Positions 24,501 to 30,806 are shown, counted from the stretch's first letter. The stretch: DNA of 64,000 nt from DAIOEK01 sp036746315 (GCA_036746315.1 DAIOEK010000001.1:62001-126000), one strand, 5' to 3'. Notes: generated by a model not told the origin, from the sequence alone. Made by a program: numbers and translations.

Positions 24501-27500
24501 TTTGCCGATCATGCAACCATGAGCGGAACGCTGAATGGCAATGGCGGCACGGATACTTTGGATTACCGCGCCTACACCACCAACTTGAACATCAATCTTT
24601 CGACGGGAATTGCGGCAGCAGGCGGTGTATCCACAACTGTCAGCAATATCGAAAATATTGTGTCCGGTCAGGCAAATGATGTGATTACCGGTGACGGTGG
24701 AGATAATGTTCTAACAGATGTGGGTGGAACGGACATCTTTGATGGTGGACTTGGTAATGACACGTATGTCTTCCTGCCCAACTGGGGTAATGGCGATGTG
24801 GTTACCGGTGCCGGCGGAATTGATTGGATGGACTTCTCGAATATATCCGACAATCTGGTGTTCGATCTCACGAATACGGGCATTGCCGTCAGTTATGGCA
24901 GCAACAGTGTTACCAGTGCCGGGTACATTGTTGAAAATCTGGTGGCGGGCAGTGGGGCGGATCAGTTCAATATCACCGGTAACGCTGTTGTTAATCTGTT
25001 CGGAAATGGCGGGAATGACAGCTTCAACTTCAATGGAAGCGGATCTTTGAATGGTAACCTGGATGGCGGTACGGGCACCAACACCATGAACTATGCCGGT
25101 TATGGCAGTCCGGTGACTTACAATCTGCAAACGGGTGCCATCAACGCATTCACCGGATCAAAGACCAATATCCAGGCGTTCATTGGTAGCGCTTTCAGTG
25201 ACACCATAATCGGAAGAAATAGCGGCACTGCATTCAATGTTACCGGTTCGAATGCAGGGAATGTAGATGGTACTTTGACCTTCAGCAGCGTTGAAAATCT
25301 GCTCGGTGGTACCGGTAATGACACTTTCAATTTGAATGGCACTGGGTCGCTTACCGGCATCGTAGATGGCATAAGCGGATATGACACACTGAATTACAGC
25401 GCTTATACTTCTGCTGTTGCCACCACTTTAACAGGTGCAGATGCTGACGGTTTTGATGGTAACTCCATTGGACTGGCGAGCTTTGCCAATATCGACAGAC
25501 TGGTCGCTTCCAATCAGACGGATAGTTTGACCGGCGTGGACAACCTATCCATCTTCGACATCGATGGGACGAACCAGTATATCCTGGGCGGTTACATCCT
25601 GGACTTCTCTGGCTATGAAAACCTGCATGGCGGTTCTGCTGCCGACCAGTTTATCATTACCGGCAATCAGAGCAACAATCTGTATGGACATGGTGGCAAT
25701 GACCAGTTTATCTTCAAAAATAATGCAATATTGACCGGGTCGATCGATGGCGCTGCCGGACAGGATATTCTGGATACTTCAGCGTATACGACTGCCAGGA
25801 CGTTTGTCCTAACCGGATTGGGTGATGTGGACGGGTTCAACGGCACGACCAACGTTCTAACGGGAACCTTTGCCAACATCAATAATATTGTTGGAAGTGC
25901 TGCCACCGGTGATACATTTACGGGTCTTAATGCGGCTGCGGTCTTCGATCTAGCTGCAGGTACATATACGGGAACACGCACGCTGCTGTTCACCGGTATT
26001 GAAAATCTGAACGGAGGCAATGGGGCGGATCAATTCCTGATCAATGCAAACGTCACCCATAATTTGAATGGCGGCGGTGGAAACGATGAATTTGTCTTCT
26101 CAAACACCAACCAACTGACTGGTAACATCCAGGGCGGAGCCGGTACGGATACTTTGAATTACTACAATTACACGGCTCCGGTAACGGTGAACTTCGCTTC
26201 AGGCACTGCGACCGCTGTCTCCGGGTCAGTCACGGGAATGGAAAACTTCATCGGTTCGCACACAGCCAGCAACACCGTGTATGGTGACGATAATGATAAT
26301 ATCCTTGTGGGTGGGCCGAGTGACGATACTTTGATCGGTGGTAAGGGTAATGACACCTATATCTTCACCGACGGTTGGGGTACGGATCACGTTGTTGAGC
26401 TGCCCAATGAGGGTAATGATACCCTCGACTTCAGTGGGGTGACCGGTACAGGCGTTACCGTAATTCTGGATGGTACGACGTTGGTGGTTACCGACGGTAC
26501 GAACACCGTGGATACCGGCACGATCAACAATGTGGAAAATGTGATCGGAACAAACCAGGCAGATACTTTCCAGGTAAACGGAAATGCGACCATCGCCGGG
26601 AAATTGGATGGCGCCGGCGGAAGTGACGTACTTGATTACAGTGGATATGCTTCTGCCAGGAACTTTATCCTGACCGGTATTGGCACAGTAGATGGCTTCA
26701 AAGGCATTGAAGCGAGCTTGCCGGGTGGATTTGATAATATGGATGAGATCGTTGGCACCTCATTTACGGATTCGCTCACCGGTATGAATGCTTCCGCCAC
26801 CTGGAATCTCACAGGTACAGCAACTGAAACTTATGTGTCTTCCGGGAGGACCCTGAACTTCACGAGTTTGGAGAATTTGGTAGGCGGAACAGCGGCGGAT
26901 GCCTTTGTCTTCACCGATGGCGCCGGGCATACTGGCAATATCAATGGAGGCGCTGGTATCGATCTGCTTGATTACAACGCTTACACAACGGATATCACAG
27001 TCAATCTTTCCACAGGGGCAGCGCAGGGCGTTACCGGCTCGGTGAGCCTGGTGGAAAATGTGACCGGTGGTGCAGGAAATGATCATATTACCGGTGATCA
27101 ATATGCAAATGTTCTCTCCGGTAATGGCGGAAATGACCAAATCTACGGTCTGGGTGGTGCTGACACCTTGATCGGCGGCGCTGGTGATGATGATCTATAT
27201 GGCGGCGATGGGAATGATCGCTATGTGTTTGCGGATGGTTGGGGCGCTGATGAAGTCTTTGAAACATCTGGCGCCGGCTCGGATAAACTCGACTTCGGTA
27301 CAGTTACTGCTGACCTGCTCATCACCCTGGTTGACATTGATGTAACGGATGGCACGAACACAGTCCACCATGCCGGCAACAATCTGGAAGCCATCCAGGC
27401 GGGCGAGGGAAATGACACCTTCCTGGTAACTACGAATCAATCCCTGACGTTGCTAGGCGGTGGCGGAAGCGATCAATTCGTGTTGTCGAATGGCGTGACT

Positions 27501-29144
27501 TTAACCGGTGTTGTTGATGGACAGGCTGGCTATGACACACTTGATCTGTCAGCCTACGCGACCATTCGTAACGTTGTGTTGACCGGCACAGGTTCCGTTG
27601 ACGGCTTCAGTGGCACGGAAAACGCCATTTCGGGCAGCTTTACCAACATCGATCAGATCTTGGGCTCATCCAGCGCTGGCGGCAGCCTGACCGGACGCAA
27701 CAGTGATGCTACCTTTGAGTTGGATGGCACCAACCGCTATATCAGTGGCAATACGCTCGATTTCAGCGATTTCGGCATCCTGCACGGTGGGTCTGCATCC
27801 GACACATTCGAGACAACCGGGAACCAGATCTTTGAACTGTTTGGCGGATCCGGCAATGATATCTTTAGCTTTGCCGATGAGGCAACTCTAACCGGGAATA
27901 TCGATGGACAGACAGGAATGAACTCTCTGGACTTCTCAGACTACCTGACCTCCCGCTTCATATTCTTGACTGGTTATGGCAGTCAGACTGGGTTCACCGG
28001 CAATGAGTTCTGCATCAATGGCGTGTTTACCAATATCAGTCATATCGCCGGCGGGTTTGAGGTGGATGAACTGAGCGGCACCAATGATACGGGTGTCTGG
28101 ACGATCACGCCGACCGGCGGTTCGTATATCGCAAATAACCGGACGCTTACATTTACCAGTATTGAAACCCTTGCCGGTTCAGCCGGTGATGACCGGTTTG
28201 TCTTCCAAGATGGCGCGACGCTGGGCGGCAGTATTGATGGTCGTGCCGGAAATGATACCATCGACTTCTCTGCCTACACTTCCGGGGTCACTGCTGATCT
28301 GCGCAATGGAGAGATCAGTCCGCTGGTGGGTGGTGTTACCAGTGTGGAAAATGTGATCGGCGGAAGCGGAAATGATGTGCTGAACGGCAATGACGAAGAC
28401 AACCTCCTGAATGGTGGTGGCGGTGATGATATCATCCACGGTTGGGGCGGTAACGATACCCTTTACACCGGCAACGGTCATGACATAGTTTATGGAGATG
28501 ACGGTGACGATGTGCTTTACGTCCAACCGGGAGACCACATACTCTATGGCGGCGATGGATATGATACTGCCTACATTTGGAGCGGCGCTATCTATGTTGT
28601 GCCATTGAACGATATCGAAAGCCTGCAAAACTATCGTCAACCGCAACCAGATAATACTGGCGGCCAAGGATATATCCCGGTCACGGGTGGCTATTATCTG
28701 GTGATACCGGTGGAAAGCGAACAGCAGGAACAACTCTTCTGCGTCAATTGCCCGGGTGTCATTGGCATCATCCTGCAATTGCCCAACTTCGACCAGGTAT
28801 ACTTCGGACTTGAAGCCAGCAGCTTTGCCAGTTTGACCGTGTTGCCTGAATTGGAATTGCCTGCACCGCTGCCGGTTGGGAAGAGATTGGTCAGCTCAAT
28901 CAGGATAGACTACTGGCTCAATGGCATTGAGGTCAAGAAGACCAGAATAATCGAGCGGATCTCATTCGTAATTCCGGAGGGTATCAACCCGGATAGTCTG
29001 AGTATCTGGCATTGGGATGAAGAACAAATGACCTGGGTGGAAGTACCTTCCTTCCAGTTGACAGAATTGGAAACCGGAGACTACAACAGACTGGATGCGT
29101 TCATCCAAATGGCAGGTGTGTATATTCTGGTAGTCGAAGAATAG
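9531..29144 (+). CDS. Giant RTX-repeat adhesin, C-terminal part
   Basis: About 6,500 residues in the same frame as the preceding part. The TTG at 9531 is only the first possible start after the TAA; there is no Shine-Dalgarno sequence, so independent translation is doubtful. Two elements alternate. One is a unit of about 110 residues, seen more than twenty times, with landmarks YTTARNVVLTGLGSVDGF, GGFxNI, DTLTGxN and ENLxGGSAADTF. The other is RTX clusters of GGxGNDxLxG nonapeptides ending in NDTYVFxDGWGxDT, for example near 11215, 15060, 17830, 20980, 23380, 27070 and 28360. From about base 28600 the protein changes into a unique C-terminal module of about 170 residues with a CVNC pair and a WVEVP beta segment. 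No LPXTG anchor is present. Calcium-dependent surface or biofilm protein is inferred. A strong terminator follows. Confidence 0.85.
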   Translation: MNLSGYGSAVSVTLTALGTVDGFAGTFAGLTTGFNNFNSITATAETGDQLTGLNQDAIWDVTGLSYTSGTRTLTFTGFEHWVGGNAADTFRFDDASAFTGIFDGAAGLDVLDYSAASIQVQTVFTALGSVDGFAGTTTGLLGTFDNINSLVGGTHISDTITGANLAATFELDGTDRYFVGLNEIAFTGYEVLVGGSLTDTFIFSGARSYIVDGGAGNDIFRFNNGSSLTGTLNGSTGSDLLDLSGYASSQAVHLVSTSVDGFAGYVTGTVAGGFSNIDRVYGSPTATNDQLYGMDVDAQWDINGASSQYTVGSNTINFLYFDRLEGGQYADTFLLHGAETGLLFGNAGDDIFRMMNGASLNGSVMGGGGVNLLDYSLYTTPVNVNLADGIATNITLVGSIQSVYGGSADDTLIGNNGENTLKGNGGDDYLAGGDGNDVYLFEDVFGQDTLVETTGVDTLDFSAVTSTVLFNLASFNLTNGTNSLTYNGNQIERFIGGTLDDTFFFADGFALPASGRIDGSGGSDWLNYSAYTTSVTVNLTSGAATGVPAGVINIENVIGGSAGDSLTGSASDNILEGRNGNDTLTGLGGNDTLNGGNGNDTYVFSGNVWGTDTLLDSAGTDTVDFLAATGNLLFDIAAGTPSVTDGTNTLTFTSGNVVERLLGGTGDDTFRFENGVGVAGGGAGTFIDGGLGNNTLDYTAYTTDVFVNLTTNTATGVNAGLPGGIDRIQNVLGGTSFNEIWGDEFDNILESGSTNDILHGLAGNDTYVFYDDWGTDYVYDTSGNDTLVFHTSYGVTFTFAAGSATVTDAFGNIVTTDGNVENFTGSEFDDNFIFQAGGSILGTFDGRGGYDTVNLSAVTSAIQVTLTGLGSVDGFNGTIASRGSFANVNQMTASALNGDSLTGRNADAEFILGAADQYVSVNTFDFSNFEILNGGTAADIFRIQTSHTNTLNGGAGDDRFILSAGAVLTGAINGGAGNDAVDFSALAARTVSLTGIGSVDGFNGSDTAITGGFSNINQLEGTVGTDTLVGANLAATFELDGTDRYIVGSNTLSFSSFENLTGGSAVDTFAFNGTYNFTGTLNGAGGTDWLDYTAYGAAVHYNQQTGVITGLTGTFSAIEGLRGSASTSDLITGADTGTTFNMTGAGQGNLNGTFSFTSIENLAGGSGSDTLNYSGYASAVTMNMQTGTITGLLSFTAIELVNGSANSDTIVARDSGSIFVVNAANAVSVDGQNFTSFENLTGAAGNDTFQLTGSGSLSGVVNGNAGTDLLTYNGYGSAVSINLQTMTATGLPAGFVSIETMAGSAYSDTITGPNATSNYQITGTNSGTAAGISFTSIENLTGGSGNDVFAFQTGGTLSGNLNGAAGTDMIDFSTYSVGVTVNLLTGTASTVGGSVSGVENIQGSMFNDTLVGDNNANIINAIGGVDVISGNGGNDRFIFPAGSFFSGVLAGGAGSDQADFSSQVGVISIVLTAIGTLDGFNGTINGVAFSDLENVIASTASGDSLTGMNAAATWDVGSGTYTSTSRVFTYSNVENLIGGNAADTFAFANGVVFNGTIDGGAGNDALNYAAYTTARNLVLVGLGSLDGFSGTEASISGGFTNINSYVGSTSTSDSLTGRDVDTTWAVDGTNLYSNGSNQLSYTAIEILIGGSAADIFNISGNRVFILRGGAGNDVFNFANGAVLTGSIAGGEGNDTLSFAAYTSARNVVLTSAGADGFGGTQAAITAGFGGIDTLIGSSAATDTLTGLNAEAVFNIAASHSYTSGGYTLSFSSYENLVGGSAADTFAFIGTGTLSGTINGSGGTDTIDYSAYSTGATVNLNTGMATALGGGVVGRLSNVENITGSAFNDSLTGDAGANVFRGLNGNDTLTGLGGNDTYIFVDGFGQDTIVEAAAGGSDTLDFSAVTNGLSLNINASSLTGGYGANSITLNGLTAEVLIASLADDIFNFTAGGSFNGSINGFTGIDTFDYHLYTGGVNVNLSTGAATGTLGVSNIENLIGSNYADTLTGDDHDNVITGGAGNDMLTGLGGNDLYLFQDNFGVDSIVEAALGGEDTMDFTAVTQMLTMTVTDTTVHVTYGVNDASHTGIYVEHFLGALGQTTLDLSAYLTGRHVVLTNLGTDHGFMGYVEYTPTPYTFDNIDRIIGTTAADDSLTGMNAIALWTLTEETGGSYVSTNTLTFTGFESLIGGSDADTFRVTEGITYIGAVDGAAGEDTLSYSAYTTDVQVDLTGLGSMDGFNLTAPGIAGGLMNIDRLVGGDGLDTLNALSTAGTFEFGLISRYINSGHDLEFSALEQLNGSDENDSFVFLNSYGFSGSIDGKGGNDTLTYADYSTPVAVTFTGIGATDGFNGIATNLGGIFTNINTVIGGSGSDTLTGINSDSIFRFDTTYTYNSESVSATFLDFDRLVGGNGNDLFQFVGLATYTGDIDGGLGTDLLDYHLYDIAVTVDLGGIHATALFGTFVNLEGMIGSPYNDTLIGRVAGSTFHVTGQDQGDVDDNFTFVSVEHLQGGSGPDVLDYSRFAGPVAFVLTGDNADGFSGTAQYLTVGFSGMNALIGTPSANDSLTGRDGIANWEITSANGGTYDFNARIISYTDIENLLGGALADTFHVHEGVTYQGSLDGRAGVDILTYYDYTSDVNVILTGLGAIDGFDGTAPGMTNGFHNMDRLIGGNGSDSLTGTDLDAVFSISSNDQYQAGGHTFDFERLESLIGGSGRDTFLFANGASFPGTLNGGAGVDTLDYSAYTTSVTVNLMTGTATGTNGVSAIENITGGSANDNLTGDNGDNVITGNAGNDTLTGNGGNDTFIFVNGWGSDTVNGNTGEDTLDFSGVTSAINLTVNLFTRTVTGDAGGAVSFNGIDVIRGGEGNDVFNITGSQDYDLYGNGGNDAFRFFDSGLLIGLIAGGAGHDVLDYQNDAGTLLTSRYFTLTGIGASGFNGTEATISAGFTDIDEIIAGQGADTLEGVNLDGTFHIHTSSVDYDAGGTNLHLSYVENLVGGIGDDTFIFDDGAALPGTNNSIDGKAGFDTLDYSAYTTPVYVNLIGGTATGTTNGVASIERVIGSLVSETEIYGDDNDNTFIITGPGGYRIYGRGGNDTYIFDADNLLDHVYIYEDAAHGGWGVDTIDFSLTTTIGVTVSLNTESDQTINSNLLLTVYGTVENLTGSEMNDHLTGNNGVNIIKGGAGNDTIIGMDGSDRYLFGNGWGVDTVTDSSGYDVFDFSAVTEDLTANLTSTALTIGYGSNLVTSTLSEIENLIGGSGDDLFVFANGVQLSGVLNGGLGDDRIDLSAYTTGRAIVLTGLGSLDGYAGSDSTIPAGFDNIEWITGTTAVDTLTGLSLNSHWTAQTPVYTYTVDGSGRTLTFTSFDTLIGMSANDVFTIMPGTQTINIYAGPGDDTLVMSDGARLTGFFEGQGDYDTIDYHLSSESHNFHLGAVLGTTDGFNVYESCISVAAYNIQQIIGGTVLDSLYGRDVPATWDVVNGVDTYTDTRVLHFDLVEDLYGQSYVDTFHMSGNHIGRMFGQGGDDFFYVSNDAVLFAYAGDTLSSGYMDGGSGYDQLDYTGYGSASAFDLTAIGITDGFNGTVASLYGGFFNFNYILGRIGSGYDSLQGLDTNSVWNLVNTDLKSEYITQSRTLHFSYIDSLIGEGAEDRFVFGNGVTLTGSINGGAGNDTLDYSAYTTARNMVLTERSADGFAGTETSLGIGFSQINAVIGGSALDTLTTLNSDSSFLIDRTNGGTYTNQTNTLEFTSFDNLVGGSAADTFFLSGSGTIANSIHAGDGSDEINYSLYGSAATVDLLIGSASGVNGGVAASIFEIENITGSIYADTLTGDSGANRINGLGGNDLLTGLAGNDIYVFQNGWGTDIVVEQAAGGSDTFDFSAATVNLLFTQNTDLSVSSGSDLVNASANYIENLIGGQGNDTFHITGSSVLNGYIDGQGGSNTLSFSGNSVAQNIILTSAGTLVGFAGTTTSVVGGFDNITDLVGTAQVDDLTGMAGGGTFHVNGANSGSYTSTTSTITFTAVDSLNGSSGYDTLDFSGYTTGRDIGLTGVDVNGFTGTESSLSGFFRGMDRIIGSAAVDSLTGLNQASTYEIDGTERYLTGSYALDLDAIENLNGGTANDLFLISAAHTGRLNGGAGTDTLDYTASLVPVNARLTGLGAVDGFNGTETNLTDGFANMDELIGGMSGDQLTGMDVAYNWNISPSTNQYVYGGHTFSFSHIEVIAGGSANDTFTISGNANYTLLGGDGDDTFTFQNGATLTGILDGQAGNDFVDYHLYTIAVHVNLNDTAVTYNSVVYLPQSAPGINGGMANGITNIESVTGSAADDILIGSSGANTLNGSAGNDVLIGLGGNDTYLFGNGWGNDNIIEEAGGGTDTISFALATTAISFTRGVTGTCTSGTCATDGTNAVNHTGGYIESFTGGSGNDTFTLTNGMSMPGSINGGAGVDVLNLTAFTTALNYTLTGPGSVDGFAGTVSPLSGGFDNINTIQSGSGIDTLTGANADSTFTVASTGIIYQSGSNTLNLTSVENLNGGTENDTFRMMGTAVLAGRINGGNGLDTLDYSGYSTAVSINLTTGTATGVTGGIQSIENVIGSPVRNVITGDNNDNILIGTSGEDEIYGLGGNDTLIGLGGNDLLDGGLGVDTVDYSGNTYAGVNVNLVTNTVTSAETGTDTLVGIENVIGTNFADVITGNNGNNVIDGRGGNDTLAGGGGNDTFVFGSDWGVDTLTDSAGTDTLNFSAVSSDLVVQVNSTGLSVSSGANSLTVSGTVIENIITGTGNDTFSFGSGASLTGTIDGRSGNNTLDLSATAGSTINLTGLGTITGFSGNVAGILNAGFDNITDLIGSTVGTDTLIGMNTTSVWNVNNSGNSYQSGGRTLTFSQVENLTGGSAADTFNFTGSGSISGSIQGGSGTNVLDYSAYTAGGITVSLQAMTATGVGGTFSNIGALTGSGATDTILVPNAVNTITITAANAGTANGTFSFSAVENITGGSMADTFVFADHATMSGTLNGNGGTDTLDYRAYTTNLNINLSTGIAAAGGVSTTVSNIENIVSGQANDVITGDGGDNVLTDVGGTDIFDGGLGNDTYVFLPNWGNGDVVTGAGGIDWMDFSNISDNLVFDLTNTGIAVSYGSNSVTSAGYIVENLVAGSGADQFNITGNAVVNLFGNGGNDSFNFNGSGSLNGNLDGGTGTNTMNYAGYGSPVTYNLQTGAINAFTGSKTNIQAFIGSAFSDTIIGRNSGTAFNVTGSNAGNVDGTLTFSSVENLLGGTGNDTFNLNGTGSLTGIVDGISGYDTLNYSAYTSAVATTLTGADADGFDGNSIGLASFANIDRLVASNQTDSLTGVDNLSIFDIDGTNQYILGGYILDFSGYENLHGGSAADQFIITGNQSNNLYGHGGNDQFIFKNNAILTGSIDGAAGQDILDTSAYTTARTFVLTGLGDVDGFNGTTNVLTGTFANINNIVGSAATGDTFTGLNAAAVFDLAAGTYTGTRTLLFTGIENLNGGNGADQFLINANVTHNLNGGGGNDEFVFSNTNQLTGNIQGGAGTDTLNYYNYTAPVTVNFASGTATAVSGSVTGMENFIGSHTASNTVYGDDNDNILVGGPSDDTLIGGKGNDTYIFTDGWGTDHVVELPNEGNDTLDFSGVTGTGVTVILDGTTLVVTDGTNTVDTGTINNVENVIGTNQADTFQVNGNATIAGKLDGAGGSDVLDYSGYASARNFILTGIGTVDGFKGIEASLPGGFDNMDEIVGTSFTDSLTGMNASATWNLTGTATETYVSSGRTLNFTSLENLVGGTAADAFVFTDGAGHTGNINGGAGIDLLDYNAYTTDITVNLSTGAAQGVTGSVSLVENVTGGAGNDHITGDQYANVLSGNGGNDQIYGLGGADTLIGGAGDDDLYGGDGNDRYVFADGWGADEVFETSGAGSDKLDFGTVTADLLITLVDIDVTDGTNTVHHAGNNLEAIQAGEGNDTFLVTTNQSLTLLGGGGSDQFVLSNGVTLTGVVDGQAGYDTLDLSAYATIRNVVLTGTGSVDGFSGTENAISGSFTNIDQILGSSSAGGSLTGRNSDATFELDGTNRYISGNTLDFSDFGILHGGSASDTFETTGNQIFELFGGSGNDIFSFADEATLTGNIDGQTGMNSLDFSDYLTSRFIFLTGYGSQTGFTGNEFCINGVFTNISHIAGGFEVDELSGTNDTGVWTITPTGGSYIANNRTLTFTSIETLAGSAGDDRFVFQDGATLGGSIDGRAGNDTIDFSAYTSGVTADLRNGEISPLVGGVTSVENVIGGSGNDVLNGNDEDNLLNGGGGDDIIHGWGGNDTLYTGNGHDIVYGDDGDDVLYVQPGDHILYGGDGYDTAYIWSGAIYVVPLNDIESLQNYRQPQPDNTGGQGYIPVTGGYYLVIPVESEQQEQLFCVNCPGVIGIILQLPNFDQVYFGLEASSFASLTVLPELELPAPLPVGKRLVSSIRIDYWLNGIEVKKTRIIERISFVIPEGINPDSLSIWHWDEEQMTWVEVPSFQLTELETGDYNRLDAFIQMAGVYILVVEE
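28596..29144 (+). other. Non-repetitive C-terminal module of the giant adhesin
   Basis: After the last RTX block the composition changes: Pro, Leu, Ile, Glu and Trp appear, and Asp/Gly repeats stop. The segment ISFVIPEGINPDSLSIWHWD followed by MTWVEVPSF and a final MAGVYILV resembles the beta-sandwich ends of secreted proteins that finish in a W-V-P strand and a 'FSxYALL'-like strand. It may be the secretion or anchoring signal, as C-terminal ends are in RTX proteins; this is inference. Confidence 0.5.
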
Positions 29145-29159
29145 TCTACTCTTCAAGCC

Positions 29160-29198
29160 AACGGCCACTCCAGTACAACATAAGGAGTGGCCGTTTTG
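29160..29198 (+). terminator. Intrinsic terminator after the giant adhesin
   Basis: Perfect 12-bp inverted repeat (29160-29171 and 29184-29195) with a 12-base loop, running into TTTT. It lies 16 bases after the stop codon. Confidence 0.85.
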
Positions 29199-29321
29199 GG
29201 TTAAAAGAATTTGTTTTCTAAATCTTCTAAAATGGTCCATTCTGCTGACAAAACGGGGTACAGGCGACGGCAAATAAAAGTAATTGGGCACACTCGATTA
29301 TTGAAATAGGACACTTGACTA

Positions 29322-29349
29322 TTGACTTTTGCCGAAAAGTCTATATAAT
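29322..29349 (+). promoter_or_regulatory. Sigma-70-type promoter of the ArsR-type regulator
   Basis: TTGACT at 29322-29327, a 16-base spacer and TATAAT at 29344-29349. The start point would be near 29356, inside the palindrome that follows. Confidence 0.75.
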
Positions 29350-29355
29350 AAATTT

Positions 29356-29376
29356 GAATTATTCAATAATTCGAAT
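29356..29376 (+). promoter_or_regulatory. Probable ArsR-type operator over the start point
   Basis: GAATTATT-C-AATAATTC is a perfect 8+1+8 palindrome (29356-29372), overlapped by a second palindrome ATTCGAAT (29369-29376). AT-rich inverted repeats with ATTC/GAAT ends are typical of ArsR-family operators. Its place just after the -10 box suggests that the downstream regulator represses its own gene. Confidence 0.6.
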
Positions 29377-29395
29377 AATAGATAAAGGATAAAAT

Positions 29396-30502
29396 ATGGT
29401 CCCCATTGATACCGGACTTGAAAGCATCAAAGCCAATCAAAACATTGTGGTCGTTGATCCAGCCATAAATGCTTTTGTTAGCATGGTTCTTGTCGTGAAT
29501 GATGAAAATGAGCCAGGAATTCATGAGTGGGTAAGCAAGACTTATGCAAAATTATCAACAGAGGAACGTTTTCGCCACAAACTGGTTACAAATGGTTTCT
29601 ACTTCTCTTTAATACCTTTAACAAATGCCGGGAACTTCCAGTCTTTTATTGATCAGTTGGAAGCGACTCCTCCTTTGGAATATCGGCATAACTTGTTAAG
29701 TGGTTATGATAATGTGTTTGAAATGTACCGGGAAGAATATCCTGAGATGAAAAAGCCCGATTGGGATGTTGCTCTGATCTCTGCGGCGAATTATGTAAAC
29801 CAGTTAAAGTCCATTTTTGGCGAGGAAAGAACCGATGTCGATATCGAAACTCGTGCTTATCAATATGTTATTGACCCCTCGACGCTCAAGGAACTGATTG
29901 TGGGGCACATCCGCTGGTTTTGGGAAGAGCATCTGAAACCGGAATGGGAAAGAGTAAAGCCACTGTTGGACGAATCTGCCCGCGCATTCAGCAATCTGAA
30001 TCTGAGCAGGATGTCACGTGAAGAATTAGTGCGGTTTATCACCGGTAAGGAGAAGAATGATTCAAAATGGTCAGGATTAATCAATTCAGTATCTGAGGTG
30101 TACTTTCTTCCAAATGCTCATATCGGCCCATATATTCGAACAGCATTTGTGAGGGATGCAGCCTACGTTGTTTTTGGTGCACATCTGCCGGAGGGATCCA
30201 ACATCCATATCCCTGAATTGGATCGTGCAGAAATCGTGAGCAAGTTATCTGCACTTGCGGATGAAACCAGGCTTACGATTTTACAACTTCTGGGTGCCAG
30301 AGGTGAAATGAGATCCACAGAAATTATGGATGAGATCAAGTTAAGTCAGCCGAGTACATCACGATACCTTGCGCAATTGACGGCAAATGGGTATCTGAAT
30401 GAAAAGCGGATAAACAGCGCAAAAGTTTATTCCCTGAATCTGGAGCGGATCCAAAAAACGCTTCAGGCAGTAGAAGCCTTTTTGTTAAGTAACACAAAAT
30501 GA
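29396..30502 (+). CDS. ArsR-family winged-helix regulator with a long N-terminal domain
   Basis: 368 residues, about three times the length of a classical ArsR protein. The last 95 residues are the DNA-binding domain: LSALADETRLTILQLLG, then STEIMDEIKLSQPSTSRYLA as the recognition helix region and NGYLNEKRINSAKVYSLN as the wing. The first 270 residues form an unrecognised, apparently soluble alpha/beta domain, comparable with the DUF5937-type N-terminal regions of some actinobacterial ArsR proteins; the ligand is unknown. No CXC metal motif is visible, so metal sensing is unlikely. ATG 29396 is preceded by AAAGGA at 29384-29389. A small gene follows 12 bases downstream, so the two are probably co-transcribed from the promoter at 29322, which has a palindrome over its start site. 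Confidence 0.8.
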   Translation: MVPIDTGLESIKANQNIVVVDPAINAFVSMVLVVNDENEPGIHEWVSKTYAKLSTEERFRHKLVTNGFYFSLIPLTNAGNFQSFIDQLEATPPLEYRHNLLSGYDNVFEMYREEYPEMKKPDWDVALISAANYVNQLKSIFGEERTDVDIETRAYQYVIDPSTLKELIVGHIRWFWEEHLKPEWERVKPLLDESARAFSNLNLSRMSREELVRFITGKEKNDSKWSGLINSVSEVYFLPNAHIGPYIRTAFVRDAAYVVFGAHLPEGSNIHIPELDRAEIVSKLSALADETRLTILQLLGARGEMRSTEIMDEIKLSQPSTSRYLAQLTANGYLNEKRINSAKVYSLNLERIQKTLQAVEAFLLSNTK

Positions 30503-30514
30503 AAGGATGAACGA

Positions 30515-30751
30515 ATGAATCCTATCGTTGAAGATCGATTAATCAAATTGCATTTGAATGAAATCCAAATGGATGTTAACAAAATCAGCCTGGGTGAACG
30601 GGTTGTTGAAGGCAAAGGGCATTCTGGTTGGTTTTCCAGCAGATTACTAATCTTGGGACAGTGGTTGATTCGTCTCGGAGAAAAGATGGATCGACAGAAA
30701 CAACGGAACGAAGCCCGACACTTGCCGGCCGCATGCAACTATGCTCAATAA
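30515..30751 (+). CDS. Small hypothetical protein linked to the ArsR-type regulator
   Basis: 78 residues. Start ATG 30515 has AAAGGA at 30502-30507, overlapping the stop codon of the regulator, so the two are translated from one mRNA. No known family. The N-terminal half is charged (LIKLHLNEIQMDVNKIS). The middle, WFSSRLLILGQWLIRLGEKM, can form an amphipathic helix that could lie on a membrane or a protein partner. Arg/Lys-rich C-terminal end with one Cys. No transmembrane segment is convincing. A role as accessory of the regulator or as the regulated target is possible but not shown by sequence. Confidence 0.6.
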   Translation: MNPIVEDRLIKLHLNEIQMDVNKISLGERVVEGKGHSGWFSSRLLILGQWLIRLGEKMDRQKQRNEARHLPAACNYAQ

Positions 30752-30806
30752 TGACTTTTTGAGTTATAGTAGCCAATTTCATTACAACCACTAATCAAAG
30801 ATTACA

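Noticed and set aside
9531..29144. Reading the second giant frame as an independent gene starting at TTG 9531
   Set aside because: Same frame and same repeat register as the upstream part, and no ribosome binding site; one gene with an internal stop is simpler. It is listed as a second CDS only because the TAA is present in the sequence.
39..29144. Many minus-strand and other-frame open frames of 60-270 codons inside the giant gene
   Set aside because: They mirror the low-complexity Asp/Gly/Thr codon pattern of the repeats, have no ribosome sites and resemble no family.
3..29144. CRISPR array or DNA tandem repeats
   Set aside because: Similarity is at protein level with varying codons and unit lengths; there are no constant repeats with unique spacers.
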